Of a stretch of 64,000 bases of DNA, positions 10,506 through 18,036 are shown in pieces (positions within the stretch are counted from its first letter, which is position 1; the number at the start of each line of letters is the position of its first letter). Made by a program: the position numbers and the translations under genes. This DNA is from Leptospira hartskeerlii (GTDB lineage: Bacteria; Spirochaetota; Leptospiria; Leptospirales; Leptospiraceae). The notes beneath the pieces were generated by a model that was not told the origin of the DNA, made no database searches, and was given only the letters and a program-made list of their open reading frames with translations. The stretch is taken from assembly GCF_002811475.1 (NCBI RefSeq), contig NZ_NPDL01000005.1, positions 238,823-302,822 of the forward strand. The letters are read 5' to 3'.

Positions 10506-10522
10506 TGCAACTAGTGTGCCAA
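10506..10522 (-). promoter_or_regulatory. Sigma-54 (-24/-12) promoter for the porin gene
   Basis: On the minus strand the sequence reads TTGGCACACTAGTTGCA: TGGCAC, five bases, then TTGCA. This matches the RpoN consensus TGGCAC-N5-TTGC, including the GG and GC doublets with the required spacing. The -12 GC is at 10507-10508, so transcription would start near 10495, leaving a leader of about 18 bases that contains the ribosome binding site. I saw no other comparable match in the intergenic DNA of this window. Confidence 0.8.
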
Positions 10523-10633
10523 CGTGATAAAAATGAGCAAAGAGACTAAATCAGGCTTAAAAACGATTCTAAATCCAATATTTGATGCTCATATTTTATA
10601 AGCTTTTCGGATTATTTTTTATATATTAACATA

Positions 10634-10652
10634 GTGCTTAAAAATTAAGCGC
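10634..10652. promoter_or_regulatory. Candidate enhancer palindrome for the sigma-54 promoter
   Basis: GTGCTTAAAAATTAAGCGC is an inverted repeat (GCTTAA / TTAAGC around AAA, one mismatch further out). It lies about 140-155 bp upstream of the inferred porin transcription start, a typical distance for an enhancer-binding-protein site. The role is inferred from position; the activator is unknown. Confidence 0.4.
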
Positions 10653-10723
10653 AATTTGAAATGCTGAAAGACTAAACAAAAGCTGTAGGCACTTCGACAA
10701 ATTACCCTTTTACTACTTTCGGA

Positions 10724-12019
10724 TTAGTAAGATTTACGGATCTGATCTAGAAGAAATTCTTCTGAATTGAGACTTGGATCTTGGAGAACGGAAAGCAAAG
10801 AAGAGCGCAATGCTTCTCCTAGTTTAGGCGCAGGAAGTTCTGGGAATTTCTCTCGGATCAGATTTCCATCGATGGTAAGATCAGATAGAAGAAGTGGAGG
10901 ACTCTTCTTCCATTCTTGTTCTGCGCTTGCGAGCCAGAATGCTTCTTCATTTAAGAATGCGGACCAAAGAAAGGAAAGTTCTAAGCACCAGTCCCATAGA
11001 TCTTTTTTTCCCGCATATTGTGCGATCGGATGAAGTAGATGAGCGCGAAGTCCAGGGGAAGTTCTTAATTCTTCTTTTTGTTGGATGAGCGAATATAAGG
11101 TTCTTACTAAAAACTGGGAATCCTTGGTCCTTTGGTTGGAGAATTTCAGCTCTTTGAAAAATATATTCGATTCTGAAAGCCAGGTTTGTTCCGAGAAACA
11201 GGAAATTAAAAAATAGGCAATTTTAGATTTTTCGGAAGCCTGGAGAAGTTTGGAAAATCCGTTTTTATGCTTTTCCCAATCCCCGGAATATAATTTTGTT
11301 TTGCTGAATAATTCCAGAGTTTTATGTTTTCTTAATAGATCCAATCCACCGATCGGATTTTTGCTTTTAAGAATTTTTAAAAATTCATCGTGTATTCTTT
11401 CCGGGGAAACTTTCCCAGTGATTTGTCTACAGGCGTCTATTGCTTCGGCGGTTTCCGGGTGGATCATAAATCCTAATGTGGAAACAAATCGAATGGCCCT
11501 GACTGGTCTAAGTCCATCTTCCGTAAATCTGGAGACCGGATTTCCTATGGTCCTGATTAAAGAATTTTGAATGTCTTCTAATCCGGAATGTTCGTCCACT
11601 AATGTCTTTTTTTGAAGATCCAGGGCAAGAGAGTTCATTGTGAAGTCCCTTCTTTTTAGATCTTCGCTCAGACTTACTCCGAATTGTACAGTCTCGGGTC
11701 TTCTTCCGTCTAAATAATCTTCGTCTTTTCTGAATGTAGTCAATTCGTAAGATCTATCATGGAATAATACTGTGATGGTTCCGTGTTTGATCCCGGTTGG
11801 AACGGTTCTTTTGAAGATCTTTTGTATTTCTTCCGGATGGATCGAAACTGCAAGATCGTATTCGTGAGGGATCTTATTTAAGATCAAATCACGTACACTT
11901 CCTCCTACAAGATAAGCTTCTCCTCCATGATTTCGTATTATAGTACTGATCTCTATTAGATCTTCTAAAGAGGGAGAAGGGATTTGGGAGATAAGTTGCT
12001 TGGGATCGGAGTTCATCAT
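10724..12019 (-). CDS. cca: CCA tRNA nucleotidyltransferase / poly(A) polymerase family
   Basis: This is a class II nucleotidyltransferase that adds or repairs the 3' CCA of tRNA, or a poly(A) polymerase of the same fold. The head domain has GGSVRDLIL, the metal-binding region HEYDLAVS, RRDFTMNSLALDL and the RPVRAIRFVSTLGF block, in family order. The C-terminal helical body is less conserved, as usual. About 431 residues if translation starts at the ATG at 12019, which overlaps the upstream stop as ATGATGA; an in-frame TTG at 12040 would add seven residues but has no better ribosome binding site. It lies downstream of a lipoprotein gene with overlap, probably in one operon with it. CCA adding versus poly(A) activity cannot be settled from motifs alone. 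Confidence 0.88.
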   Translation of the reverse strand: MMNSDPKQLISQIPSPSLEDLIEISTIIRNHGGEAYLVGGSVRDLILNKIPHEYDLAVSIHPEEIQKIFKRTVPTGIKHGTITVLFHDRSYELTTFRKDEDYLDGRRPETVQFGVSLSEDLKRRDFTMNSLALDLQKKTLVDEHSGLEDIQNSLIRTIGNPVSRFTEDGLRPVRAIRFVSTLGFMIHPETAEAIDACRQITGKVSPERIHDEFLKILKSKNPIGGLDLLRKHKTLELFSKTKLYSGDWEKHKNGFSKLLQASEKSKIAYFLISCFSEQTWLSESNIFFKELKFSNQRTKDSQFLVRTLYSLIQQKEELRTSPGLRAHLLHPIAQYAGKKDLWDWCLELSFLWSAFLNEEAFWLASAEQEWKKSPPLLLSDLTIDGNLIREKFPELPAPKLGEALRSSLLSVLQDPSLNSEEFLLDQIRKSY

Positions 12020-12357
12020 TCCTGGACGATCTTTTTCCAAATCGGTAAATAACGTTCTTTGAGTGCAGGGTTCTTGGAAAAAATTTCCTCAACTTGCTTT
12101 TTGGTTTTTTCGTCTACTGAAACTCGTAAGAAGGGAAGATCAGCTTGTTGGGAAAGGATTTGATCTATCCTTCTTCCTGTTTCATTCCAGGCAGTATTGC
12201 AGATCTCTTTGTATTCTTGGTCAGTATGCTCGTTGCAGAGGATTGCAAGTTCCAAATACTTTCCTTCTTTTTGTAGATCTTTCATTTTGTCTAAAATACT
12301 TGCCTTGCAGGTCTGGAATAAGAGTAAGAACAGAATTAGTATTTTCTTACGGCCCAT
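12016..12357 (-). CDS. Small putative lipoprotein, unknown
   Basis: This encodes 113 residues, beginning MGRKKILILFLLLFQTC, a basic-hydrophobic signal with a Cys at residue 17 in a lipobox-like setting. The mature part is short, helical and charged with two more Cys (ILCNEH, EICNTAW). The stop overlaps the start of cca, so the two are translationally coupled. I do not recognise the family. Confidence 0.65.
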   Translation of the reverse strand: MGRKKILILFLLLFQTCKASILDKMKDLQKEGKYLELAILCNEHTDQEYKEICNTAWNETGRRIDQILSQQADLPFLRVSVDEKTKKQVEEIFSKNPALKERYLPIWKKIVQE

Positions 12358-12402
12358 ACATGGAATTTTTCGAGAGGAATCTCAAGAGGAAACCTTTTTT
12401 TA

Positions 12403-12798
12403 TTAAGATTCGAATGCTAAGTTCGCTAGCTTATCCGCTCTTTTATTCTTTTCCCGAAGAACATGGTGTATAGAGAAAAGTTTGAGTTTGGACGTGAGGC
12501 CTTTTACTTTTTCTTTAGCGATTTGAAGGTGAGGGGATTTGACCTTGTATTCCCCTTTGAATTGTTTGACTACCAATTCAGAATCCAGATAGGCAGTTAC
12601 CTCACTTGCGCCTTGGGAAAGACAATATTCTATCCCTGCTTCGAGGGCCGCCCATTCAGCCATATTATTGGTTCCGTCGGAGATCCTACGAGAGATAGAA
12701 TGTACCTCTGTTTCGCCTTCGTAAACGGCTATTCCAATGGAAGAAGGTCCTGGATTTCCTTTGGATGCGCCGTCGCAGTATATTTTGAACTTTTTCAC
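12403..12798 (-). CDS. RNase HI-like ribonuclease
   Basis: This encodes 131 residues of the RNase H fold and cleaves RNA in RNA:DNA hybrids. The first strand carries the catalytic Asp in YCDGASKGNPGPSS. The Glu is in NNMAEWAALEAGI, the third acid in TAYLDSELVVKQFKG, and the last acid in KNKRADKLANLA. All four catalytic carboxylates are therefore visible. The protein lacks the basic handle region of E. coli RNase HI and resembles the compact, handle-less group also called reverse-transcriptase-like. It lies between a lipoprotein gene and a membrane protein gene on the same strand. Fold assignment is strong; whether it is the main cellular RNase HI is not known. Confidence 0.9.
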   Translation of the reverse strand: MKKFKIYCDGASKGNPGPSSIGIAVYEGETEVHSISRRISDGTNNMAEWAALEAGIEYCLSQGASEVTAYLDSELVVKQFKGEYKVKSPHLQIAKEKVKGLTSKLKLFSIHHVLREKNKRADKLANLAFES

Positions 12799-12802
12799 TT
12801 TT

Positions 12803-13114
12803 TTAGTCTTCGTTTTTAGATCCGAAAACGAATTGAAAAGGTCTCCAAAAAATTAAATACCCGATCAGGATCAGTAAGGAAAGCAAAAAGGAGAGTATGC
12901 CTAATAGCAAAAATTGGAAAGTCCTATATAACTGATCGAATGTATGAGGAAAGAATAACCCTCCGATCAGGCAAAATAGTCCGGCTGCTAATAAGGCGAA
13001 TAATACGAAAGGAAGGGATAAAAAATAAAAAAGATAGCTGAGAACTGTGAATCCGAAAGCCAATCTATAAGCGTTCCAACGTGCCGGATGATCCATCATT
13101 AAACCAAATACCAT
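12803..13114 (-). CDS. Small membrane protein, unknown
   Basis: About 103 residues, using the ATG at 13114 because AGGA lies six bases upstream; a TTG at 13150 would extend it by 12 residues. Two to three hydrophobic helices are visible (LAFGFTVLSYLFYFLSLPFV, LFALLAAGLFCLIGGLFF and a C-terminal LLLGILSFLLSLLILIGYLI). The N-terminus has MMDHPARWNAYR. The stop lies four bases before the RNase H start codon on the same strand, so they may be cotranscribed. No family recognised. Confidence 0.6.
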   Translation of the reverse strand: MVFGLMMDHPARWNAYRLAFGFTVLSYLFYFLSLPFVLFALLAAGLFCLIGGLFFPHTFDQLYRTFQFLLLGILSFLLSLLILIGYLIFWRPFQFVFGSKNED

Positions 13115-13170
13115 CAATAGTCCTATCCTTCGGGGGCTTTGGTTTGGCAATGTAAAAATGGATCTATATC

Positions 13171-13968
13171 ATGGCAAAGATGGGGTTGGATTATTTTACA
13201 TTCTTAGGTTCTCTGCCGGAGACCCCTGAGTCGGAATGTGCCTATTATCCGGAAAGGAATTCTAAGGTGAAGGGTTTCTTTTCTAAGGAGAAACTTCCTC
13301 CTGAAATTTTGGATGATCTTTTTCGTTTCGGTTTCAGAAGGTCAGGCAATTTCTTTTATAGGACCAATTGTTCCGTATGTTCTCATTGCCTGAGTTATCG
13401 CGTCTTGTTGTCCGAATTCTTTCCTAGTTCGAACCACAAAAGAATGATCAAAAAAAATCATGATCTGACTCTGAAAATTTCCCTACCTCTTATCGATCCT
13501 GATAAAAAGAATTTATATGTGAAATACCAAAGGTCTCGGCACGAAGGAAGTTACGGCGAATCAGAGTCGGATATTTTGGAGAACATGAAATTCCAAATGT
13601 ACGAGGGTTCCGAAAATTCTGCGGAACTTCTCCTTTATAAAAACGATATACTTTTAGGTTGGATCCTATTAGATCTTGGGCTTGAAACTTTGTCAGCTGT
13701 GTATTCCGTTTTTGATCCGGAAGAATCTAAAAGAAGTCTGGGTAATTTTCTCATTCTTTCTTCTATTCTTTGGGCCAAAGAAAACGGATTTAAAGAATTT
13801 CAATTGGGTCTTTTTCTTCCTGGCCATCCTAAGATGGATTATAAAAAGAATTGGAAGCCTGCGGAAATCTTGGATCGTAACACCGGTATTTGGAAGAAGA
13901 GTGAATCTTTTCTTTATGATTATATTTTAGAAAATGGTCCGAACGGAGACAAACGTATTCATACTTAA
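13171..13968 (+). CDS. bpt: Aspartate/glutamate leucyltransferase (Bpt), N-end rule
   Basis: This encodes 265 residues of the ATE/Bpt family, which transfers leucine from leucyl-tRNA to N-terminal Asp or Glu and so marks proteins for ClpS/ClpAP degradation. Evidence is the ordered set ECAYYPERNSKVKGFF, LFRFGFRRSGNFFYR, the Cys pair NCSVCSHCLSYRV, SSNHKRMIKKNHDL and, in the second half, the acyltransferase-like LSAVYSVFDPEES and LGNFLILSSILWAKENGF. Two ATGs three codons apart compete as start. It is divergent from the small membrane protein gene. Family membership is clear; Leu rather than Arg as donor is taken from the bacterial family. Confidence 0.87.
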   Translation: MAKMGLDYFTFLGSLPETPESECAYYPERNSKVKGFFSKEKLPPEILDDLFRFGFRRSGNFFYRTNCSVCSHCLSYRVLLSEFFPSSNHKRMIKKNHDLTLKISLPLIDPDKKNLYVKYQRSRHEGSYGESESDILENMKFQMYEGSENSAELLLYKNDILLGWILLDLGLETLSAVYSVFDPEESKRSLGNFLILSSILWAKENGFKEFQLGLFLPGHPKMDYKKNWKPAEILDRNTGIWKKSESFLYDYILENGPNGDKRIHT

Positions 13969-14043
13969 ACTCGGGTCATTCTTCTCTCCGAAACCGCCCA
14001 AATCAGGCTTGTCATACTGGCCTTGCGTCTCAGAAAGGTTGGT

Positions 14044-14769
14044 ATGGCTAAAAAGATCATCGTAGTAGGCGCTTCTAGCGGTATCGGAAAAGAAATTGCA
14101 TCTCAATTGATCGAACAAGGACATCAGGTCGCTGCTTTTGCAAGAAGAGAGAAGGAATTGAAAAAACTTCCTTCTTCCAAGGTAAAAAACTTATTCGTTA
14201 AACACGACGTTACTGAATATTCCAAAGTCCCAGGAGAATTTGCTAAAGCTGTAAAAGCTTTAGGCGGCTTGGACGAAATTTATTACGCATCAGGTGTGAT
14301 GCATAGAGTAGGCGCGGAAGAATTTCCTATCGATAAAGATTTGGAAATGTTGGAAGTCAACCTTCTTGGTTGTGTTGCTTGGTTGGATTCTGCCGCAGCA
14401 TATTTTCAAGAGAAGAAGGCCGGCAAAATAATCGGTATATCTTCCATCGCGGGCGATAGAGGACGTAGAGGTAACCCGGTCTATAACGCATCTAAAGCAG
14501 GAATGTCCACTTACTTGGAAGCTTTAAGAAATCGTTTAGCAGTAAAAGGGATCCAAGTAGTCACAGTAAAACCTGGAATGATCGAAACACCAATGACAGA
14601 AGGTTTGCCTGGTCTTATGTGGTTGATCACTGCGAAGGAAGCTGCTCAAGTTATATTAGCAAAAGTGAATGCTGGAAAAGAGAACTTCTATGTGCCTGCT
14701 CGTTGGGCCTTAGTCTCTTTGATTATTAGACTTATCCCTTCATTTATTTTCAGAAAACTTTCCATTTAA
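14044..14769 (+). CDS. dprE2: SDR oxidoreductase, DprE2-like
   Basis: This 241-residue short-chain dehydrogenase has the NAD(P) motif [11 protein letters not shown] at the N-terminus, a SSIAG segment for the catalytic Ser, and YNASK for the Tyr/Lys pair. The C-terminal half follows mycobacterial DprE2: [35 protein letters not shown], and a terminal [11 protein letters not shown] close to the IPRSIFRKLPI that I recall for DprE2. DprE2 reduces the 2-keto intermediate in conversion of polyprenyl-phospho-ribose to polyprenyl-phospho-arabinose. The ATG at 14044 is chosen because GAAAGGTT precedes it. A DprE1-like gene starts 17 bp downstream, which strongly supports the pairing. Confidence 0.82.
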   Translation: MAKKIIVVGASSGIGKEIASQLIEQGHQVAAFARREKELKKLPSSKVKNLFVKHDVTEYSKVPGEFAKAVKALGGLDEIYYASGVMHRVGAEEFPIDKDLEMLEVNLLGCVAWLDSAAAYFQEKKAGKIIGISSIAGDRGRRGNPVYNASKAGMSTYLEALRNRLAVKGIQVVTVKPGMIETPMTEGLPGLMWLITAKEAAQVILAKVNAGKENFYVPARWALVSLIIRLIPSFIFRKLSI

Positions 14770-14786
14770 GGAAAAGGTGATCTAAA

Positions 14787-16280
14787 ATGGCAACCGCCTC
14801 TAAAAAAAAGACCGTTAAAAAAAAGGTAACTCCCAAAACTAAAAAAATGGGTTTCGATCTGAAAGAGTTCGAATCTCGTTTAAGTCCAGTCCAAAAGGTG
14901 GAAGCCTGGGGAATGAACCATTTCTCCAATAGTAAGGTTTTCTTACCTGCTTCTATCCAGGACTTCAAGGATCTATTCACTTACGCGAGAGATACGAATA
15001 CAAAAGTTGCATTTAGAGGTGGTGGTTGCAGTTACGGTGACGCTGCGACTAACGAAAAAGGGATCGTAGTAGATATCCGTAATTTTAACAAGATCTTATC
15101 CTTTGATCCTAAAACAGGGATCTTAGTAGCGGAGTCCGGAGTGACTATCAAACAACTTTGGGAGTTCGGTATCGAAAGAGGATTTTGGCCTCCTGTTGTA
15201 AGTGGTACAATGTTTCCCACATTAGGCGGAGCTCTTTCTATGAATATTCATGGAAAGAATAACTTTGCAGTCGGACCGATCGGAGATCATATCCAAGAAT
15301 TTACTTTTTTAAGTCCTGATGGAAAAGAATCAGTTTGTTCTCCTAAAAAGAATTCGGATATATTTTACTCAGCGATTTCAGGTTTTGGAATGCTCGGGGC
15401 ATTTCTTACAGTAACCATCAAGCTCAAAAAAATCTACTCTGGCAAAATGAAGGTTTGGCCAGTGAATACTTCAAACCTCCAAGAGATGTATGATTATTTC
15501 GAAAAAGAATACAAACAATCCGATTATCTTGTAGGTTGGGTGGATGGATTTGCTTCCGGAAAAAGTCTGGGAAGAGGCCAAATCCACAAAGCAGTTCATC
15601 TAAAAGCAGGAGAAGACCCTGGCTTTCCTGAAAATTGCAAATTGGAAAATCAAATTCTTCCAAGCACATTCTTAGGGATCGTTCCTAAATCGTGGATGTG
15701 GCTTTTCATGTATCCGTTTAGCAATAAACTTGGAATGAGATTCGTGAATTTTGGAAAGTGGATCTCCGGGTTTTTAAATAATAATAAACCTTACGAGCAA
15801 GGACATGCAGAATACGCTTTTCTTTTGGACTATGTTCCGAATTGGAAATTTATGTACAAGCCTGGTGCAATGATCCAGTACCAAAGTTTTATTCCTAAAG
15901 AAAATGCAGTTAAAGGTTTTGAAGAGATCCTGAGTCTTTGCCAAAAAAGAGGGATCGTGAACTGGCTTGGAGTATTCAAGAAACATAGGCCGGATAAGTT
16001 TTTACTCACTCATGCTGTAGACGGTTATTCTATGGCTATGGACTTTCCTATGACCAAAGGAAATAAAACTAAACTTTGGGAACTTGCCAAAGAAATGGAT
16101 GAGATCGTTGTGAAGAATGGAGGAAGATTCTATTTTGCAAAAGATAGTACTCTTCGTCCGGAAGTTTACAGAAGGTCCATGCCGAAACAAAACCTGGAAA
16201 AATTCAAAGCTATGAAGAAGAAACTGGATCCGAAAAATCTATTAGAGTCTGATCTATTCAGAAGGGTCTGGGGGAAGTAA
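14787..16280 (+). CDS. dprE1: FAD-dependent oxidoreductase, DprE1-like
   Basis: This encodes 497 residues. DprE1 oxidises the 2-OH of polyprenyl-phospho-ribose, the first half of the epimerisation to the arabinose donor. After a Lys-rich N-terminal extension of about 26 residues come the FAD-binding blocks [48 protein letters not shown] and [17 protein letters not shown]. The C-terminal part resembles DprE1 at [30 protein letters not shown] and the terminal [15 protein letters not shown]. The His of IHGKN and the Lys of AKDS match active-site residues of mycobacterial DprE1. The Cys targeted there by benzothiazinones corresponds here to Ala (SMAMDFP). AAAGGTGATC precedes the ATG. It forms an operon with the DprE2-like gene. 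Confidence 0.82.
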   Translation: MATASKKKTVKKKVTPKTKKMGFDLKEFESRLSPVQKVEAWGMNHFSNSKVFLPASIQDFKDLFTYARDTNTKVAFRGGGCSYGDAATNEKGIVVDIRNFNKILSFDPKTGILVAESGVTIKQLWEFGIERGFWPPVVSGTMFPTLGGALSMNIHGKNNFAVGPIGDHIQEFTFLSPDGKESVCSPKKNSDIFYSAISGFGMLGAFLTVTIKLKKIYSGKMKVWPVNTSNLQEMYDYFEKEYKQSDYLVGWVDGFASGKSLGRGQIHKAVHLKAGEDPGFPENCKLENQILPSTFLGIVPKSWMWLFMYPFSNKLGMRFVNFGKWISGFLNNNKPYEQGHAEYAFLLDYVPNWKFMYKPGAMIQYQSFIPKENAVKGFEEILSLCQKRGIVNWLGVFKKHRPDKFLLTHAVDGYSMAMDFPMTKGNKTKLWELAKEMDEIVVKNGGRFYFAKDSTLRPEVYRRSMPKQNLEKFKAMKKKLDPKNLLESDLFRRVWGK

Positions 16281-16290
16281 AATTTCCGTA

Positions 16291-16318
16291 GTCGCGTGTT
16301 GGAATTCCAACATGCGAC
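16291..16318. repeat. 28-bp palindrome between convergent genes
   Basis: GTCGCG then TGTTGGAATTCCAACA then TGCGAC forms a nearly perfect palindrome, with only one G/T pair in the outer stem. It lies in the 93-bp gap between the DprE1-like gene (+) and a membrane protein gene (-), where it could act as a bidirectional terminator. It also belongs to the dispersed GGAATTCC-centred palindromes seen elsewhere in the window. Confidence 0.6.
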
Positions 16319-16373
16319 GTTGATTCGTTTGTAGGAACTCCTAGATCGCAAAAAGTTCAGTAAAAGGCTCTTT

Positions 16374-17915
16374 TTATCTTTGCGGCTTCGCGTGGACTTT
16401 ACTGAAATCTAAAGTCTCCATATTGATCGAAGGACTTTGGTAGAATATTCTATTTTTAAATTCAAAATGTTCAGATTGAGGGACTAAAATTTCCTTTGGG
16501 TAGGAATCCTTAAAACCTACAATAGTTACCTGTGTTTTTCCGATGCCATTTAATTTTTCTAAAAGTGCGTCGAAGGATTCTGTAGAATCAATTTCATATA
16601 CTTCTCTTTCTTCCCGGAAGGAATTAGAAGGTAAAAACACGGAACCTTTTCTATAGATTACAGTTTTAGAAGTGTGATCACTGAGTTCTTTTTGTTCAGT
16701 AACAACCGATTTTGTGAATTTGTAATATAATCTGTCGAATGCGATTCCCCCAACGATAGAATAAGAAAGAAGAAGGACGGCTGTTATTTTAAATGGCTTG
16801 CTAAGAGTTTCCCAATTTTTTTCTAAGATAGAAAATAAGAACAAAAGCAAGAAAGGTAGAATGGTAATTAAGAACCTAGGTCCGAATAGTACCCCTTGCC
16901 AAAATTTAGTAGAGGTTAAAAAACCGGATAAAAGTATGAAAATCCCTAATCCATAAAGTATCCGAGTTAAAGGATCGGATTTTGGTCTCCATAAAGCGAT
17001 AAATGCCAATGCAGGATAAGCTCCGAATAATCCCAGGGATCCATTTCCTAAAAACACCAATTGTCCTAAATAATAGATTTGCGCGACTAAGTCGTAAGGA
17101 GAGGACTCTTGGAGATATCCTCTGGAGCCGAGAGGGTGCCCCACGATTGAATAATTGATCACTGCTTGGAGGATCAAAAGAGTACCGAAAGTAAATGGGA
17201 ACAATGCAGTTTTTGGATTTCTGAATATTCTAAAAGCATAAACTATGGAAAGACTCGCGGCTAATAAAATTGTTTCCTGTCTGAAAAAAGCGGCAAACCC
17301 GAAAAAACCACCGGATAATACTAAGTCGATAGATTTAGAAGATTCGTCTTCTTTAAGTAAAAAATAAATTCCTTGGGTGACTCCATAGATCGCTATGATT
17401 GTTTCGGAAAGATCCGTAGAAAATAAACTGAACGCAGAACCTAAAAGTAATAAAAGCAGATAGAAAAACTTTGCTTTTTCCTTTAACTGGAACAGTTCTG
17501 AAATTTGGAATAATGCTCTTAGAGTTAAAACTCCAAAGACTAAAGATAAGAAGAAACTTCCGAATCTTCCCATTAAAAGAGCGAATGGATACTGGATTGC
17601 GGTATAGTAAAAAGGGAAAACGTAATAACATTTTCCTTTATAAACATGGGTCATGGTGGACCCTTTTTTAAGATCCAAAGGTAAAAATCTAAATTCAGGA
17701 TCTATTTCTTTTCCTGAGTATCTGCAGGAGAAATCTGGCAGACCGTTTTGTAAAAGATCCGCGAGTTGTTGTTGTTTGATCGCTCCATCCCCAACCCGTA
17801 TTCCGGTTTGGTACTGCCATGCTAGAAATAAGGATAAAAATACAGTTCCGAAAATCAGGAAGCCTGATGGTTTGCCTGTGAAGGAAGTTATCCGGGAAAG
17901 AAGACGATTGAACAT
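16374..17915 (-). CDS. Polytopic membrane protein, putative GT-C glycosyltransferase
   Basis: This encodes 513 residues with about ten membrane helices filling roughly residues 18-400 and a soluble C-terminal domain of about 110 residues. The first extracytoplasmic loop carries acidic residues in the context GVGDGAIKQQQ, as in GT-C enzymes that use polyprenyl-phosphate sugars. The ETILLAASLSIVYAF and QAVINYSIVGHPLGSRGY segments are also typical of this superfamily's later loops. It faces the next GT-C-like gene with only about 120 bp between the starts. The sugar and acceptor are unknown; family assignment rests on topology and the loop acid, so moderate confidence. Confidence 0.65.
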   Translation of the reverse strand: MFNRLLSRITSFTGKPSGFLIFGTVFLSLFLAWQYQTGIRVGDGAIKQQQLADLLQNGLPDFSCRYSGKEIDPEFRFLPLDLKKGSTMTHVYKGKCYYVFPFYYTAIQYPFALLMGRFGSFFLSLVFGVLTLRALFQISELFQLKEKAKFFYLLLLLLGSAFSLFSTDLSETIIAIYGVTQGIYFLLKEDESSKSIDLVLSGGFFGFAAFFRQETILLAASLSIVYAFRIFRNPKTALFPFTFGTLLILQAVINYSIVGHPLGSRGYLQESSPYDLVAQIYYLGQLVFLGNGSLGLFGAYPALAFIALWRPKSDPLTRILYGLGIFILLSGFLTSTKFWQGVLFGPRFLITILPFLLLFLFSILEKNWETLSKPFKITAVLLLSYSIVGGIAFDRLYYKFTKSVVTEQKELSDHTSKTVIYRKGSVFLPSNSFREEREVYEIDSTESFDALLEKLNGIGKTQVTIVGFKDSYPKEILVPQSEHFEFKNRIFYQSPSINMETLDFSKVHAKPQR

Positions 17916-18036
17916 TCTGCTAGGAAGTCCTAAGAAAATCCAGGGTCAAGAAGAAATCCCGAAGGAAAGTTTTGGATCATTCTTTAGCGTCCGAATTCTG
18001 AATGACACTTGGGTTCCGAATGTTTCTTTGGAGGTT

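Noticed and set aside
14023..14043. TTG start for the DprE2-like gene
   Set aside because: The ATG at 14044 has a good ribosome binding site and begins directly with the NAD-binding strand.
17653..18036. Long N-terminal extension of the AftB-like protein
   Set aside because: It would overlap the divergent membrane protein gene and gives a polar sequence without family resemblance.
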